A stretch of DNA of 33,560 nucleotides, taken from the NCBI GenBank assembly GCA_023438885.1, contig JAEXPS010000077.1, positions 1-33,560 of the forward strand, read 5' to 3'. This DNA comes from Actinomycetes bacterium. Lineage in GTDB: Bacteria > Actinomycetota > Actinomycetes > Actinomycetales > Cellulomonadaceae. Numbering within the stretch: position 1 is the stretch's first letter; each line of letters opens with the position of its first letter. This document shows, piece by piece, positions 7,426 through 15,313 of the stretch. The translations under genes and the position numbers were made by a program. The notes below the pieces were generated by a model that was not told the origin of the DNA, did no database searches, and saw nothing but the letters and a program-made list of their open reading frames with translations.

Positions 7426-10400
7426 ATGCGCACAGTGACTGTTACCCAGCCCCGGTTCCCCGGCATCCCCGACGTCATCAACGGCAACGGTGCCGTTGCG
7501 CACGTGATGAAGCACGTGTGCGGTGGCGTGATCGGATACCCCATCACGCCGTCGACGGAGATCTCCGAGATCTTCGAGGCCGCCCGGGCGGAGGGCCAGC
7601 TGAACGTCTGGGGCAAGCACCCCTTCTTCGTCGAGACCGAAGGTGAGCACTCGGCGCAGTCCGGCGCCCTGGGCGCCGCGCTGACCGGCGGCAACTTCGT
7701 CTCGAACGCCTCGTCGAGCCAGGGCATCCTCTACGCGATCGAGTCGCACTACGTGACGGTCGGCAAGAAGATCGGTGGCTTCGTCCTCCAGGTCGCCGCC
7801 CGCGTGGTCAGCAAGCAGTCGCTCAACGTCATGGCGGGGCACGACGACATCTACGCGCTCCTGCCCGCCGGCTACACCATCCTGTTCGGCTCCAACCCGC
7901 AGGAGGCCGCGGACCTCGCGGCGATCTCGTACCGCGCCTCGTCGCTGTCCCTGATCCCGGTGGCCAACACCTTCGACGGGTTCGCCACCAGCCACGTGAT
8001 GAGCGAGGTCGCCCTCCCCGAGCCCGAGCTGCTCAAGGAGTACCTCGGCGACCCGGCCGGCCGCATCCCCTCGCCCACCGTGGCGCAGGAGCTGCTGTTC
8101 GGCGCCAAGGGCCGCGTGTTCCAGCTGGGCCAGTACCTCGACCGCCACGAGGCGGACTTCGACCCCGACGACATCGCCGCGCTGCGCGCCCACCTGCTGA
8201 CGATCGCCGAGAAGGTCGAGGCTGACGACGCCGGCGACCTGGTCGCCGAGACGGCCGTCTGGGTGCCCGCGGACCTGCAGGCGCAGTGGCGCCGGGCCTG
8301 GGTCAACGCCTGGGCCAAGGGCACCCGCCAGCTGGTTCCGGCGCTCGTCGACCCGCACAACCCCGGCCTCACCGGGCCGGTGCAGAACCAGCCCGACTTC
8401 CAGTCCGGCGCCGTGGACCACCGCACCCACTTCGTCTCCGCGGTGCCCGGCCTGGTGCGCCAGGCGATGGCCGAGTACGCCGAGCTGACCGGCCGCGAGT
8501 ACTCGCCGGTGCAGGCCTACGACTGCGAGGACGCGGACTACGTCTTCGTCGGCCTCGGCTCCATCACCGACGACGTGCGCGCCGTCATCCCCGTGCTGCG
8601 CAAGCAGGGTCTGAAGGTCGGCGTCGTCTCGGTCAAGCTGCTCCAGCCGTTCCCGGAGGCCGAGCTGGTCGCCGCCATCGGCAACGCCAAGGCCGTCACG
8701 GTCCTCGAGCGGTCCGACGACACCGCGCTGACGCGGCTCGTCACGCAGTCGCTCTTCCACGCCAACGCGAACGCGGTGCACCCGGGCGAGTTCCCCGGCG
8801 TCCCGGCCCTGGCCGCCAGCCCGCGGCTCACCACGGCGATCTTCGGCCTCGGCGGGCACGACGTGCAGCCGCGCCACCTGGTGGCCGCCGCCAAGAACAT
8901 GGCCTCCGGCTCGTCGGCCCCGCTGGTCTACCTCGGCTCGCAGTTCTTCACCGACGCGCCGGCGACCCCGGAGCTGGCCGCGATCCAGGACAAGCTGCGC
9001 GCCGCGTACCCCGAGACCGAGCTCATGGCGCTGACCACCGAGCCCAACCCGCAGGTGCTGCCGGACGACGCGCTGCGCATCCGGTTCCACTCGGTGGGCG
9101 GCTACGGCACCATCGCCACCGGCAAGCTGCTGACCGACATCCTCGCCGGCGTGCTGGGGATGTACTCGAAGTCGGCGCCGAAGTACGGCTCGGAGAAGTC
9201 CGGTGCGGCGACGAACTTTTACATCACGCTCTCGCCGGAGCCCGTGCTGCTGACCAACGCCGAGCTGGAGGACGTCGAGGTCGTCGTCTCCCCCGACCAC
9301 AAGGCGTTCGTCCACACCAACCCGCTCAAGGGCCTGGCGGAGGGTGGCACGTTCATCCTCCAGTCCGACCTGGCGCCGGTCGACGTGTGGCGCAGCCTGC
9401 CGGCCCACGCCCGGCGCACGATCCGGGAGAAGAAGCTCCGCTTCTTCGTCCTCGACGCCTTCAAGGTCGCCAAGAAGCACGCGCCGAAGCCGGAGCTCGA
9501 GACCCGCATGATGGGCATCGCGTTCATCGGCGCTGTCGCGGGCTGCGTCGACCGGATCTCCGCGGGCGCCTCGTTGGAGGCGATCCTCGAGAAGGTCGAG
9601 CACGAGATCACGAAGAAGTTCGGCCGCAAGGGCGGCACGATCGTCGCCTCGAACATGGCCGTGATCAAGGACGCGGTCGCCGCGGCCGTCGCCGTGGACT
9701 ACGAGGCCGACGAGTTCGTCGCCGTCGACGCCGAGCCCGCCGCGGTGCGCGCCCGGACCGTCGCCCTGTCGGCGTCGATGTGCCCCTCGGTCTCCGAGAG
9801 CCGCGCCACGGGCCTCTTCGACCCGGCGTACTACGAGGACCTCGCCGCGCGGCCGTTCCGCGACGGCACCATCGGCGAGTCGCCGGTGCTGCCGGGCGCC
9901 GGCCTGTTCATGCCGATCGGCACGGGCATCGCCAAGGACAAGGGCGTGTTCCGCCGCTCCGTCCCGGTGTTCGACCCCTCGGTCTGCACCGGCTGCCTGG
10001 AGTGCGCCATCGCCTGCCCCGACGCGGCGATCCCGAACACGCTGCACGAGATCCACGACCTGCTGCTCGCGGCGATCGACGCCGTCGACGCCCCGGCCGC
10101 CCAGCGCGAGGCGCTGCGGCTCGGCGCCTACGCGTGGGCCGAGGCGATCCGTCAGGGCTACCGGGCCGACTCGGCCGCGGTGTCGCTGGCGGACGTCGCT
10201 GCCGCGACGGTGCCGGACTCCGGCGAGCGGGCCTTCGCCCGGTACGCCGAGGCGGTCGTCGCCCAGCTCGCCGCCTTCCCGGTGGCGCGCACCCGGCCGT
10301 TCTTCGACGCGATCGAGAAGGAGACGCCGGGCACCGGCGCCCTGTTCTCCGCCGTGGTCGACCCGTGGAAGTGCACCGGCTGCCTCCAGTGCGTCGACGT

Positions 10401-12417
10401 CTGCGGCCCGCACGCCCTGACCTCGGCCGAGCAGGACGCCAACCTGCTGGAGATGCTTGAGACGCGCTTCGAGCGGATGGCGGCCCTGCCGAACTCGCCG
10501 AAGCGCTTCGTCGCCGACGCGGTCTCGGAGGACGGCGACCCGAAGCGGATGCTCCTCGACCACGCGAACTACTACGCGATGGTCGGCGGCCACGGCGCCT
10601 GCCGTGGCTGCGGTGAGGTCACCGCGCTCCACCTGTTCACCGCCCTGTCCAAGGCGCTCGGTGACGAGCGCAAGCGCGCGCACGTCGCGGAGCTGGAGAG
10701 CACGATCGAGGCGCTGACCGCGCAGCTCGCGACGGTCGAGGACCCGGCCCGCCGCAAGCACCTCGGCCAGCTCGTGGTCGAGCTCGACAAGGCCGTCTAC
10801 CTCTACGAGGGCGGCCCCACCGGCGCCGGCCCGGCGTCGACGGTCATCGCGAACTCGACCGGCTGCTCGTCGGTCTACGCCTCGACGATGCCGTTCCAGC
10901 CGTACCTCGACCCGTGGGTCAACAGCCTGTTCCAGGACGCCCAGCCGCTCGCGGTCGGCATCTTCGAGGGACTGGCCTCCCGGCTGGTGCCCGAGGTCAA
11001 GGCCCTGCGCGCCGCCCGCCTCGAGCTGGCCGGCGAGTACGACGAGGCCAAGCACGGCAAGGCGCTGGCGACCCTGACGTGGCACGAGTTCACGAAGGAC
11101 GAGCTCAGCCTGCTGCCGAACGTCATGACGGTCAGCGGCGACGGCGCGGCCTACGACATCGGCTTCGGCGCGATGTCCCGGGTGCTCGCCGGCGGCACGC
11201 CGATCAAGGCGCTGGTGCTCGACACCGGCGGCTACTCCAACACGGGCGGCCAGGCCTCGACGGCCAGCCTCACCGGCCAGGACGCCGACCTCGCCCGGTT
11301 CGGCAAGGCCCACTCCGGCAAGCGCGAGGTGCGCAAGGAGATGGGCGTCATCGCCGCCTTCCACCCGAACACCTTCGTCGCCACGGTCGCCACGGCGATC
11401 CACGGCCACTTCCTCGCGGCCGCGATGAGCATGCTCGAGTACTCCGAGGGTGCGGCGCTCATGGAGATCTACGCTCCGTGCGGCACCGAGAACGGCTTCC
11501 CCGAGGAGATGTCGAACCGGCGCTCGCGCCTGGCGATCGAGAGCCGGGTCAGCCCGCTGTTCGTCCACGACCCGCGCAAGGGCTCCACGCTGCCGGAGCG
11601 GTTCAACCTCGACGGCAACCCGGACATCGACAAGCTGTGGAGCACCTCCACGGTCGAGTACGTCGACGAGAACGGCAACGTCCAGCTGCTGACCACGCCG
11701 CTGACGCCCGCCGAGTTCGCGCTCGGCGAGGTCCGGTTCGCCAAGCAGTTCAAGAAGCTGGCGTCCGACGAGAACACAGTGCCGATCGCCGAGTTCGTCG
11801 AGCTGCCCGACGAGCAGCGCGCCGGCAAGGTGCCGTTCGTCTACGCGACGGACGACGACAAGCACCTGATCAAGGTGCAGGTCTCGGACGCGATCGTCGC
11901 GCTCGTCGAGGACCGCAAGCACCACTGGCAGACGCTGCAGTACCTCGCCGGGTTCGGCGAGGCGCGGCTGTCGGCGGCGCACAAGGCCGAGCTCGCCGAG
12001 CTGACCGCCCGCTACGAGGAGGCGACCACCGCCCGGGAGAGCTCGCTCGACGAGATCGCCGCGGCGATGGCCGAGCTGGCCGCCTCGTCGGCCGCCCCGG
12101 CCTCGCGGCCGGCGTTCTCCTTCGGCGCCGGTGCCCCGGCTGCCGCGGCCGCTCCGGCCCCGGCTGCCACGGCCACGGCGGTCGCCGACCGGCCGATCTG
12201 GCTGGATCCGGCGGACGAGCCGAAGTGCAACGACTGCGGCACCTGCTACCAGGAGCTGCCGCAGCTGTTCGAGAAGGCGACCATCGTCGTCGACGGGCAG
12301 GCACAGGTCGTCGGGCGCATGAAGCCCGGCGCGCTCGACGGCTTCGAGGTCACCCCGGACGCCGCGAAGCGGATCGCCCGGGTCAAGTCCACCTGCGACG
12401 CGGAGATCATCCACTGA
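7426..12417 (+). CDS. nifJ: Pyruvate (2-oxoacid):ferredoxin oxidoreductase-like enzyme with C-terminally tethered ferredoxin-like domain
   Basis: 1,663 residues; usual NifJ is about 1,170-1,230. It would oxidise pyruvate (or another 2-oxoacid) with CoA to acyl-CoA, CO2 and low-potential electrons in the cytoplasm. Order: thiamine pyrimidine domain (about 15-230, GYPITPSTEISE, ASSSQGILYAIES); domain II (about 325-475); gamma-type domain (about 545-745); two [4Fe-4S] motifs, C854-C857-C860-C864P and C983-C986-C989-C993; diphosphate-binding domain with GDGAAYDIG from 1238 and YSNTGGQ. Proximal cluster ligands are C1059, C1062, C1147 and C1352, matching the four NifJ cysteines. The two ferredoxin motifs are 129 residues apart and C1062-C1147 spans a helical insert, both longer than usual. 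After a helical stretch and an Ala/Pro linker (about 1555-1590) comes an extra domain with C1601-C1604-G-C1607 and C1657. ATG 7426 or GTG 7435 may start it; neither has a strong ribosome site. ATGA overlap with the next gene. Confidence 0.85.
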   Translation: MRTVTVTQPRFPGIPDVINGNGAVAHVMKHVCGGVIGYPITPSTEISEIFEAARAEGQLNVWGKHPFFVETEGEHSAQSGALGAALTGGNFVSNASSSQGILYAIESHYVTVGKKIGGFVLQVAARVVSKQSLNVMAGHDDIYALLPAGYTILFGSNPQEAADLAAISYRASSLSLIPVANTFDGFATSHVMSEVALPEPELLKEYLGDPAGRIPSPTVAQELLFGAKGRVFQLGQYLDRHEADFDPDDIAALRAHLLTIAEKVEADDAGDLVAETAVWVPADLQAQWRRAWVNAWAKGTRQLVPALVDPHNPGLTGPVQNQPDFQSGAVDHRTHFVSAVPGLVRQAMAEYAELTGREYSPVQAYDCEDADYVFVGLGSITDDVRAVIPVLRKQGLKVGVVSVKLLQPFPEAELVAAIGNAKAVTVLERSDDTALTRLVTQSLFHANANAVHPGEFPGVPALAASPRLTTAIFGLGGHDVQPRHLVAAAKNMASGSSAPLVYLGSQFFTDAPATPELAAIQDKLRAAYPETELMALTTEPNPQVLPDDALRIRFHSVGGYGTIATGKLLTDILAGVLGMYSKSAPKYGSEKSGAATNFYITLSPEPVLLTNAELEDVEVVVSPDHKAFVHTNPLKGLAEGGTFILQSDLAPVDVWRSLPAHARRTIREKKLRFFVLDAFKVAKKHAPKPELETRMMGIAFIGAVAGCVDRISAGASLEAILEKVEHEITKKFGRKGGTIVASNMAVIKDAVAAAVAVDYEADEFVAVDAEPAAVRARTVALSASMCPSVSESRATGLFDPAYYEDLAARPFRDGTIGESPVLPGAGLFMPIGTGIAKDKGVFRRSVPVFDPSVCTGCLECAIACPDAAIPNTLHEIHDLLLAAIDAVDAPAAQREALRLGAYAWAEAIRQGYRADSAAVSLADVAAATVPDSGERAFARYAEAVVAQLAAFPVARTRPFFDAIEKETPGTGALFSAVVDPWKCTGCLQCVDVCGPHALTSAEQDANLLEMLETRFERMAALPNSPKRFVADAVSEDGDPKRMLLDHANYYAMVGGHGACRGCGEVTALHLFTALSKALGDERKRAHVAELESTIEALTAQLATVEDPARRKHLGQLVVELDKAVYLYEGGPTGAGPASTVIANSTGCSSVYASTMPFQPYLDPWVNSLFQDAQPLAVGIFEGLASRLVPEVKALRAARLELAGEYDEAKHGKALATLTWHEFTKDELSLLPNVMTVSGDGAAYDIGFGAMSRVLAGGTPIKALVLDTGGYSNTGGQASTASLTGQDADLARFGKAHSGKREVRKEMGVIAAFHPNTFVATVATAIHGHFLAAAMSMLEYSEGAALMEIYAPCGTENGFPEEMSNRRSRLAIESRVSPLFVHDPRKGSTLPERFNLDGNPDIDKLWSTSTVEYVDENGNVQLLTTPLTPAEFALGEVRFAKQFKKLASDENTVPIAEFVELPDEQRAGKVPFVYATDDDKHLIKVQVSDAIVALVEDRKHHWQTLQYLAGFGEARLSAAHKAELAELTARYEEATTARESSLDEIAAAMAELAASSAAPASRPAFSFGAGAPAAAAAPAPAATATAVADRPIWLDPADEPKCNDCGTCYQELPQLFEKATIVVDGQAQVVGRMKPGALDGFEVTPDAAKRIARVKSTCDAEIIH

Positions 12418-15248
12418 TGAGCACCGACACCCCTATCCGGCCGACGGGCCAGGACGAGGTCCTGCGCTGGGTCGGGGCCCGATCGGCCCTCGACGCCACG
12501 CGCCAGGAGGTGGAGAGCCTCGACACGACGAAGGGCGTCTCCACGTTCCGCAACCAGCTGGAGCTCCTGGAGCGCCGGCTGGTCGCCGAGCCCCGCGCCT
12601 TCCGTGACATGTTCATCTCGGACGGCATGGCGGCCGTGGCGTGGGAGTTCCAGCAGAGCGAGCTGAGTCGCGACTTCGTGCTGCGGCTCTGGGACATGCT
12701 GCTGCGGGACGACGACGTGTCGACGCTGCTGATGCGCTTCATCTGGGACCTGCCGCTGGGCAAGAAGCGCACGTTCATCCGAGCCGTCGACGCCCACCTG
12801 TCCGACCGCTACCCGATGCTCAAGGGCATCTCCGCGGGCTGGCCGGCCGAGAGCACCATCGAGCCGTACATCCGCGAGCCCGAGGAGCGGGCCGAGGACT
12901 TCGGCCTGGTCAACAAGGGCTTCCTCGGCTACATGGACCTCGGGTTCACCCGCCGGGACGTCGACCTGCTGATCTGGCTCGAGGCGATCCGCGACAAGCA
13001 GTGCGCGGACGCGCCCTGCGAGCTCGGCGTGTTCCTCGAGGCGCACAAGCCGCCGAAGTACGGGTGCCCGGTGAAGATCCACATCCCCGTGATGATGGAG
13101 CTCATCGGCACCGGACGGTTCCGCGAGGCGCTCGAGCTGCTCGAGTCGTGCAACCCGCTGCCGGACGTCACCGGCCGCGTGTGCCCGCAGGAGCTCCAGT
13201 GCCAGGCCGCCTGCCTGCACAAGACGTCGATGTCGATCGGGCAGCTCGAGTGGTTCCTGCCCGAGCGGGAGAAGCTCATCAACCCCGACAGCGACGTCCA
13301 GCGCTTCGGTGCGACCCCGGACCCGTGGACCATGGCGGCCAAGCCGCCGGTGGCGATCGTGGGCTCCGGGCCGTCCGGCCTGATCAACGCCTACCTGCTG
13401 GCGGCCGAGGGCTTCCCGGTCACGGTGTTCGAGGCCTTCCACGAGCTCGGCGGCGTGCTGCGCTACGGCATCCCCGAGTTCCGGCTCCCGAACGAGCTGA
13501 TCGACGACGTGGTGCGCAAGATCCGCCTGCTCGGCGGGCGCTTCGTCACCAACTTCGTGGTCGGCAAGACCGCGACGTTGCAGGACCTCAAGGACGCCGG
13601 GTTCTGGAAGATCTTCGTCGGCACCGGCGCCGGCCTGCCGATGTTCATGAACGTGCCGGGCGAGCACCTGCTCAACGTCATGTCCGCGAACGAGTTCCTC
13701 ACCCGCGTCAACCTGATGCACGCCAACCACGAGCACGAGGAGACGCCGCTGCCCTACGTGGCCGGCAAGAACATCCTCGTCATCGGCGGCGGCAACACCG
13801 CGATGGACGCGGCGCGCACCAGCAAGCGGCTCGGCGGCAACGTGACGATCGTCTACCGCCGCACCCGCGCCGAGATGCCGGCCCGTGTCGAGGAGCTGGA
13901 GCACGCGCTGGAGGAGGGCATCCACCTGCTCCCGCTGCGCTCGCCGTCCGAGTTCCTGGGCGACGGCAACACCGGCTTCGTCAAGGCCGCGACGCTCGAC
14001 GTGATGGAGCTGGGCGAGCCGGACGCGTCCGGCCGCCGGCGTCCGATGTCCACCGGCCGCACGGAGCAGGTCGACGCGGACCTGGTGATCATGGCGCTCG
14101 GCAACTCGTCGAACCCGATCATCAAGGACTCCGAGCCGCGCATCGAGGTGTCGAAGTGGGGCACCATCAACCACGCTCGCGAGGGCTCGAAGGAGACGAC
14201 GCTCGAGGGCGTGTTCTCCGGCGGCGACGCCACGCGCGGCGGCTCGACGGCGATCAACGCCGCCGGTGACGGTCAGAGCGCGGCCCGCGAGATCATCGGC
14301 GACATCGACGTGCCCGCCGGTGACGTCAAGCGCATGGTGAAGTCGGCTCGGCAGTACACCGAGATGGCCTCGTCGGAGGCGGTGATCCTCGCCAAGCGCA
14401 ACCTGTCGCCGGGCATCGAGGAGCTCATCGTCCAGGCGCCGGCGATCGCGAAGTCGGCGCAGGCCGGCCAGTTCGTCCGGGTGTTCCCCCGCGAGGGCGG
14501 CGAGCTGATCCCGCTGACGCTGGCGGACTGGGACGCGCAGGCGGGCACCATCTGCCTCGTCGTGCAGGCGATGGGCGTCAGCTCCATCGAGATCAACGCG
14601 ATGCTGCCGGGTGACGTGCTCGCCGGCATCGCCGGCCCCCTGGGCCGGCCCTCGGAGCTGCACCACTACCCGGCCGAGCAGACGGTCGTGTTCACCGCGG
14701 GCGGCCTCGGCCTGCCGCCGGTGCACCCGATCATGCGCGAGCACCTGCGGCTGGGGAACCACGTCACGCTCATCGCCGGGTTCCGCACCCAGGACCTGAT
14801 GTTCTGGACGGCGCAGGGCGAGCGGGTGGCGAACCTGCAGGCCGAGTTCGGCGACCAGCTCGAGGTGATCTACGCGACGAACGACGGCTCGTACGGGGTC
14901 CAGGGCTTCGTCACGACGCCGCTCGAGGAGATGCTCAAGGCCGGCCGGCCCATCGCCGAGGTCATCACCATCGGCCCGCCGATGATGATGCGGGCGGTCT
15001 CCGACCTCACCAAGCCGTACGGCGTGCCGACGGTCGCCTCGCTCAACTCGATCATGGTCGACGCGACGGGCATGTGCGGCGCCTGCATGGTGCCGGTGGT
15101 GATCGAGGAGAAGCTGGTCCGCAAGCACGCCTGCATCGACGGTCCGGAGATCGACTCGCACACCATCGACTGGGACAAGTTCCTGCCCCGCTTCAACCTC
15201 TTCAAGGCCCAGGAGCAGGCCGCCAAGGTCAAGCACGGCCTGGCGTAG
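12417..15248 (+). CDS. Single-chain NfnB-NfnA-like NAD(P)H:ferredoxin oxidoreductase (GltD-like plus PyrK-like)
   Basis: 943 residues. The order is reversed relative to separate nfnA-nfnB genes: after about 190 unassigned, mostly helical residues comes a GltD/NfnB-like part with cluster cysteines C196, C201, C217, C245, C256, C262, C266 (the last four in ESCNPLP, GRVCPQELQCQAAC), an FAD site GSGPSG from about 316, a second nucleotide site GGGNTAMDAAR from 457, and GVFSGGDATRGGSTAINAAGDG. From about 660 follows a PyrK/NfnA-like ferredoxin reductase with a C-terminal [2Fe-2S] motif D882-C887-C890-C906 (VDATGMCGAC, HACIDGPEID). NfnAB moves electrons between reduced ferredoxin plus NADH and NADP+ by flavin bifurcation. 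Here it is start-stop coupled (ATGA) to the POR-like gene, so both are made together. A simple ferredoxin:NADP reductase or glutamate-synthase-type electron donor is the alternative, but no glutamate synthase large subunit is nearby. Confidence 0.85.
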   Translation: MSTDTPIRPTGQDEVLRWVGARSALDATRQEVESLDTTKGVSTFRNQLELLERRLVAEPRAFRDMFISDGMAAVAWEFQQSELSRDFVLRLWDMLLRDDDVSTLLMRFIWDLPLGKKRTFIRAVDAHLSDRYPMLKGISAGWPAESTIEPYIREPEERAEDFGLVNKGFLGYMDLGFTRRDVDLLIWLEAIRDKQCADAPCELGVFLEAHKPPKYGCPVKIHIPVMMELIGTGRFREALELLESCNPLPDVTGRVCPQELQCQAACLHKTSMSIGQLEWFLPEREKLINPDSDVQRFGATPDPWTMAAKPPVAIVGSGPSGLINAYLLAAEGFPVTVFEAFHELGGVLRYGIPEFRLPNELIDDVVRKIRLLGGRFVTNFVVGKTATLQDLKDAGFWKIFVGTGAGLPMFMNVPGEHLLNVMSANEFLTRVNLMHANHEHEETPLPYVAGKNILVIGGGNTAMDAARTSKRLGGNVTIVYRRTRAEMPARVEELEHALEEGIHLLPLRSPSEFLGDGNTGFVKAATLDVMELGEPDASGRRRPMSTGRTEQVDADLVIMALGNSSNPIIKDSEPRIEVSKWGTINHAREGSKETTLEGVFSGGDATRGGSTAINAAGDGQSAAREIIGDIDVPAGDVKRMVKSARQYTEMASSEAVILAKRNLSPGIEELIVQAPAIAKSAQAGQFVRVFPREGGELIPLTLADWDAQAGTICLVVQAMGVSSIEINAMLPGDVLAGIAGPLGRPSELHHYPAEQTVVFTAGGLGLPPVHPIMREHLRLGNHVTLIAGFRTQDLMFWTAQGERVANLQAEFGDQLEVIYATNDGSYGVQGFVTTPLEEMLKAGRPIAEVITIGPPMMMRAVSDLTKPYGVPTVASLNSIMVDATGMCGACMVPVVIEEKLVRKHACIDGPEIDSHTIDWDKFLPRFNLFKAQEQAAKVKHGLA

Positions 15249-15267
15249 CGCTCCACGGAACGACGCC

Positions 15268-15305
15268 ATCGGCGCCGGCGGGACAGGGTGCCCGTCGGCG
15301 CCGAT
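15268..15305. terminator. Strong bidirectional terminator hairpin
   Basis: A 15-base-pair stem (15268-15282 with 15291-15305, one G-T wobble) with an 8-base loop lies between two converging genes. There is no T run, as often in GC-rich actinobacteria. It would stop transcripts of the oxidoreductase operon from the left and of the channel gene from the right. Confidence 0.8.
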
Positions 15306-15313
15306 GCATCTGG

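Noticed and set aside
7270..12414. Very long open frame on the minus strand opposite the POR-like gene
   Set aside because: It is a by-product of extreme GC bias: the plus-strand frame contains recognisable POR motifs throughout, while the antisense product is a low-complexity Arg/Gly/Val-rich string with no family resemblance.
12246..15269. Long minus-strand open frame opposite the Nfn-like gene
   Set aside because: Same reason: repetitive R/H/V/D/L composition and no recognisable domain, whereas the plus strand encodes complete FAD, NAD and Fe-S motifs.
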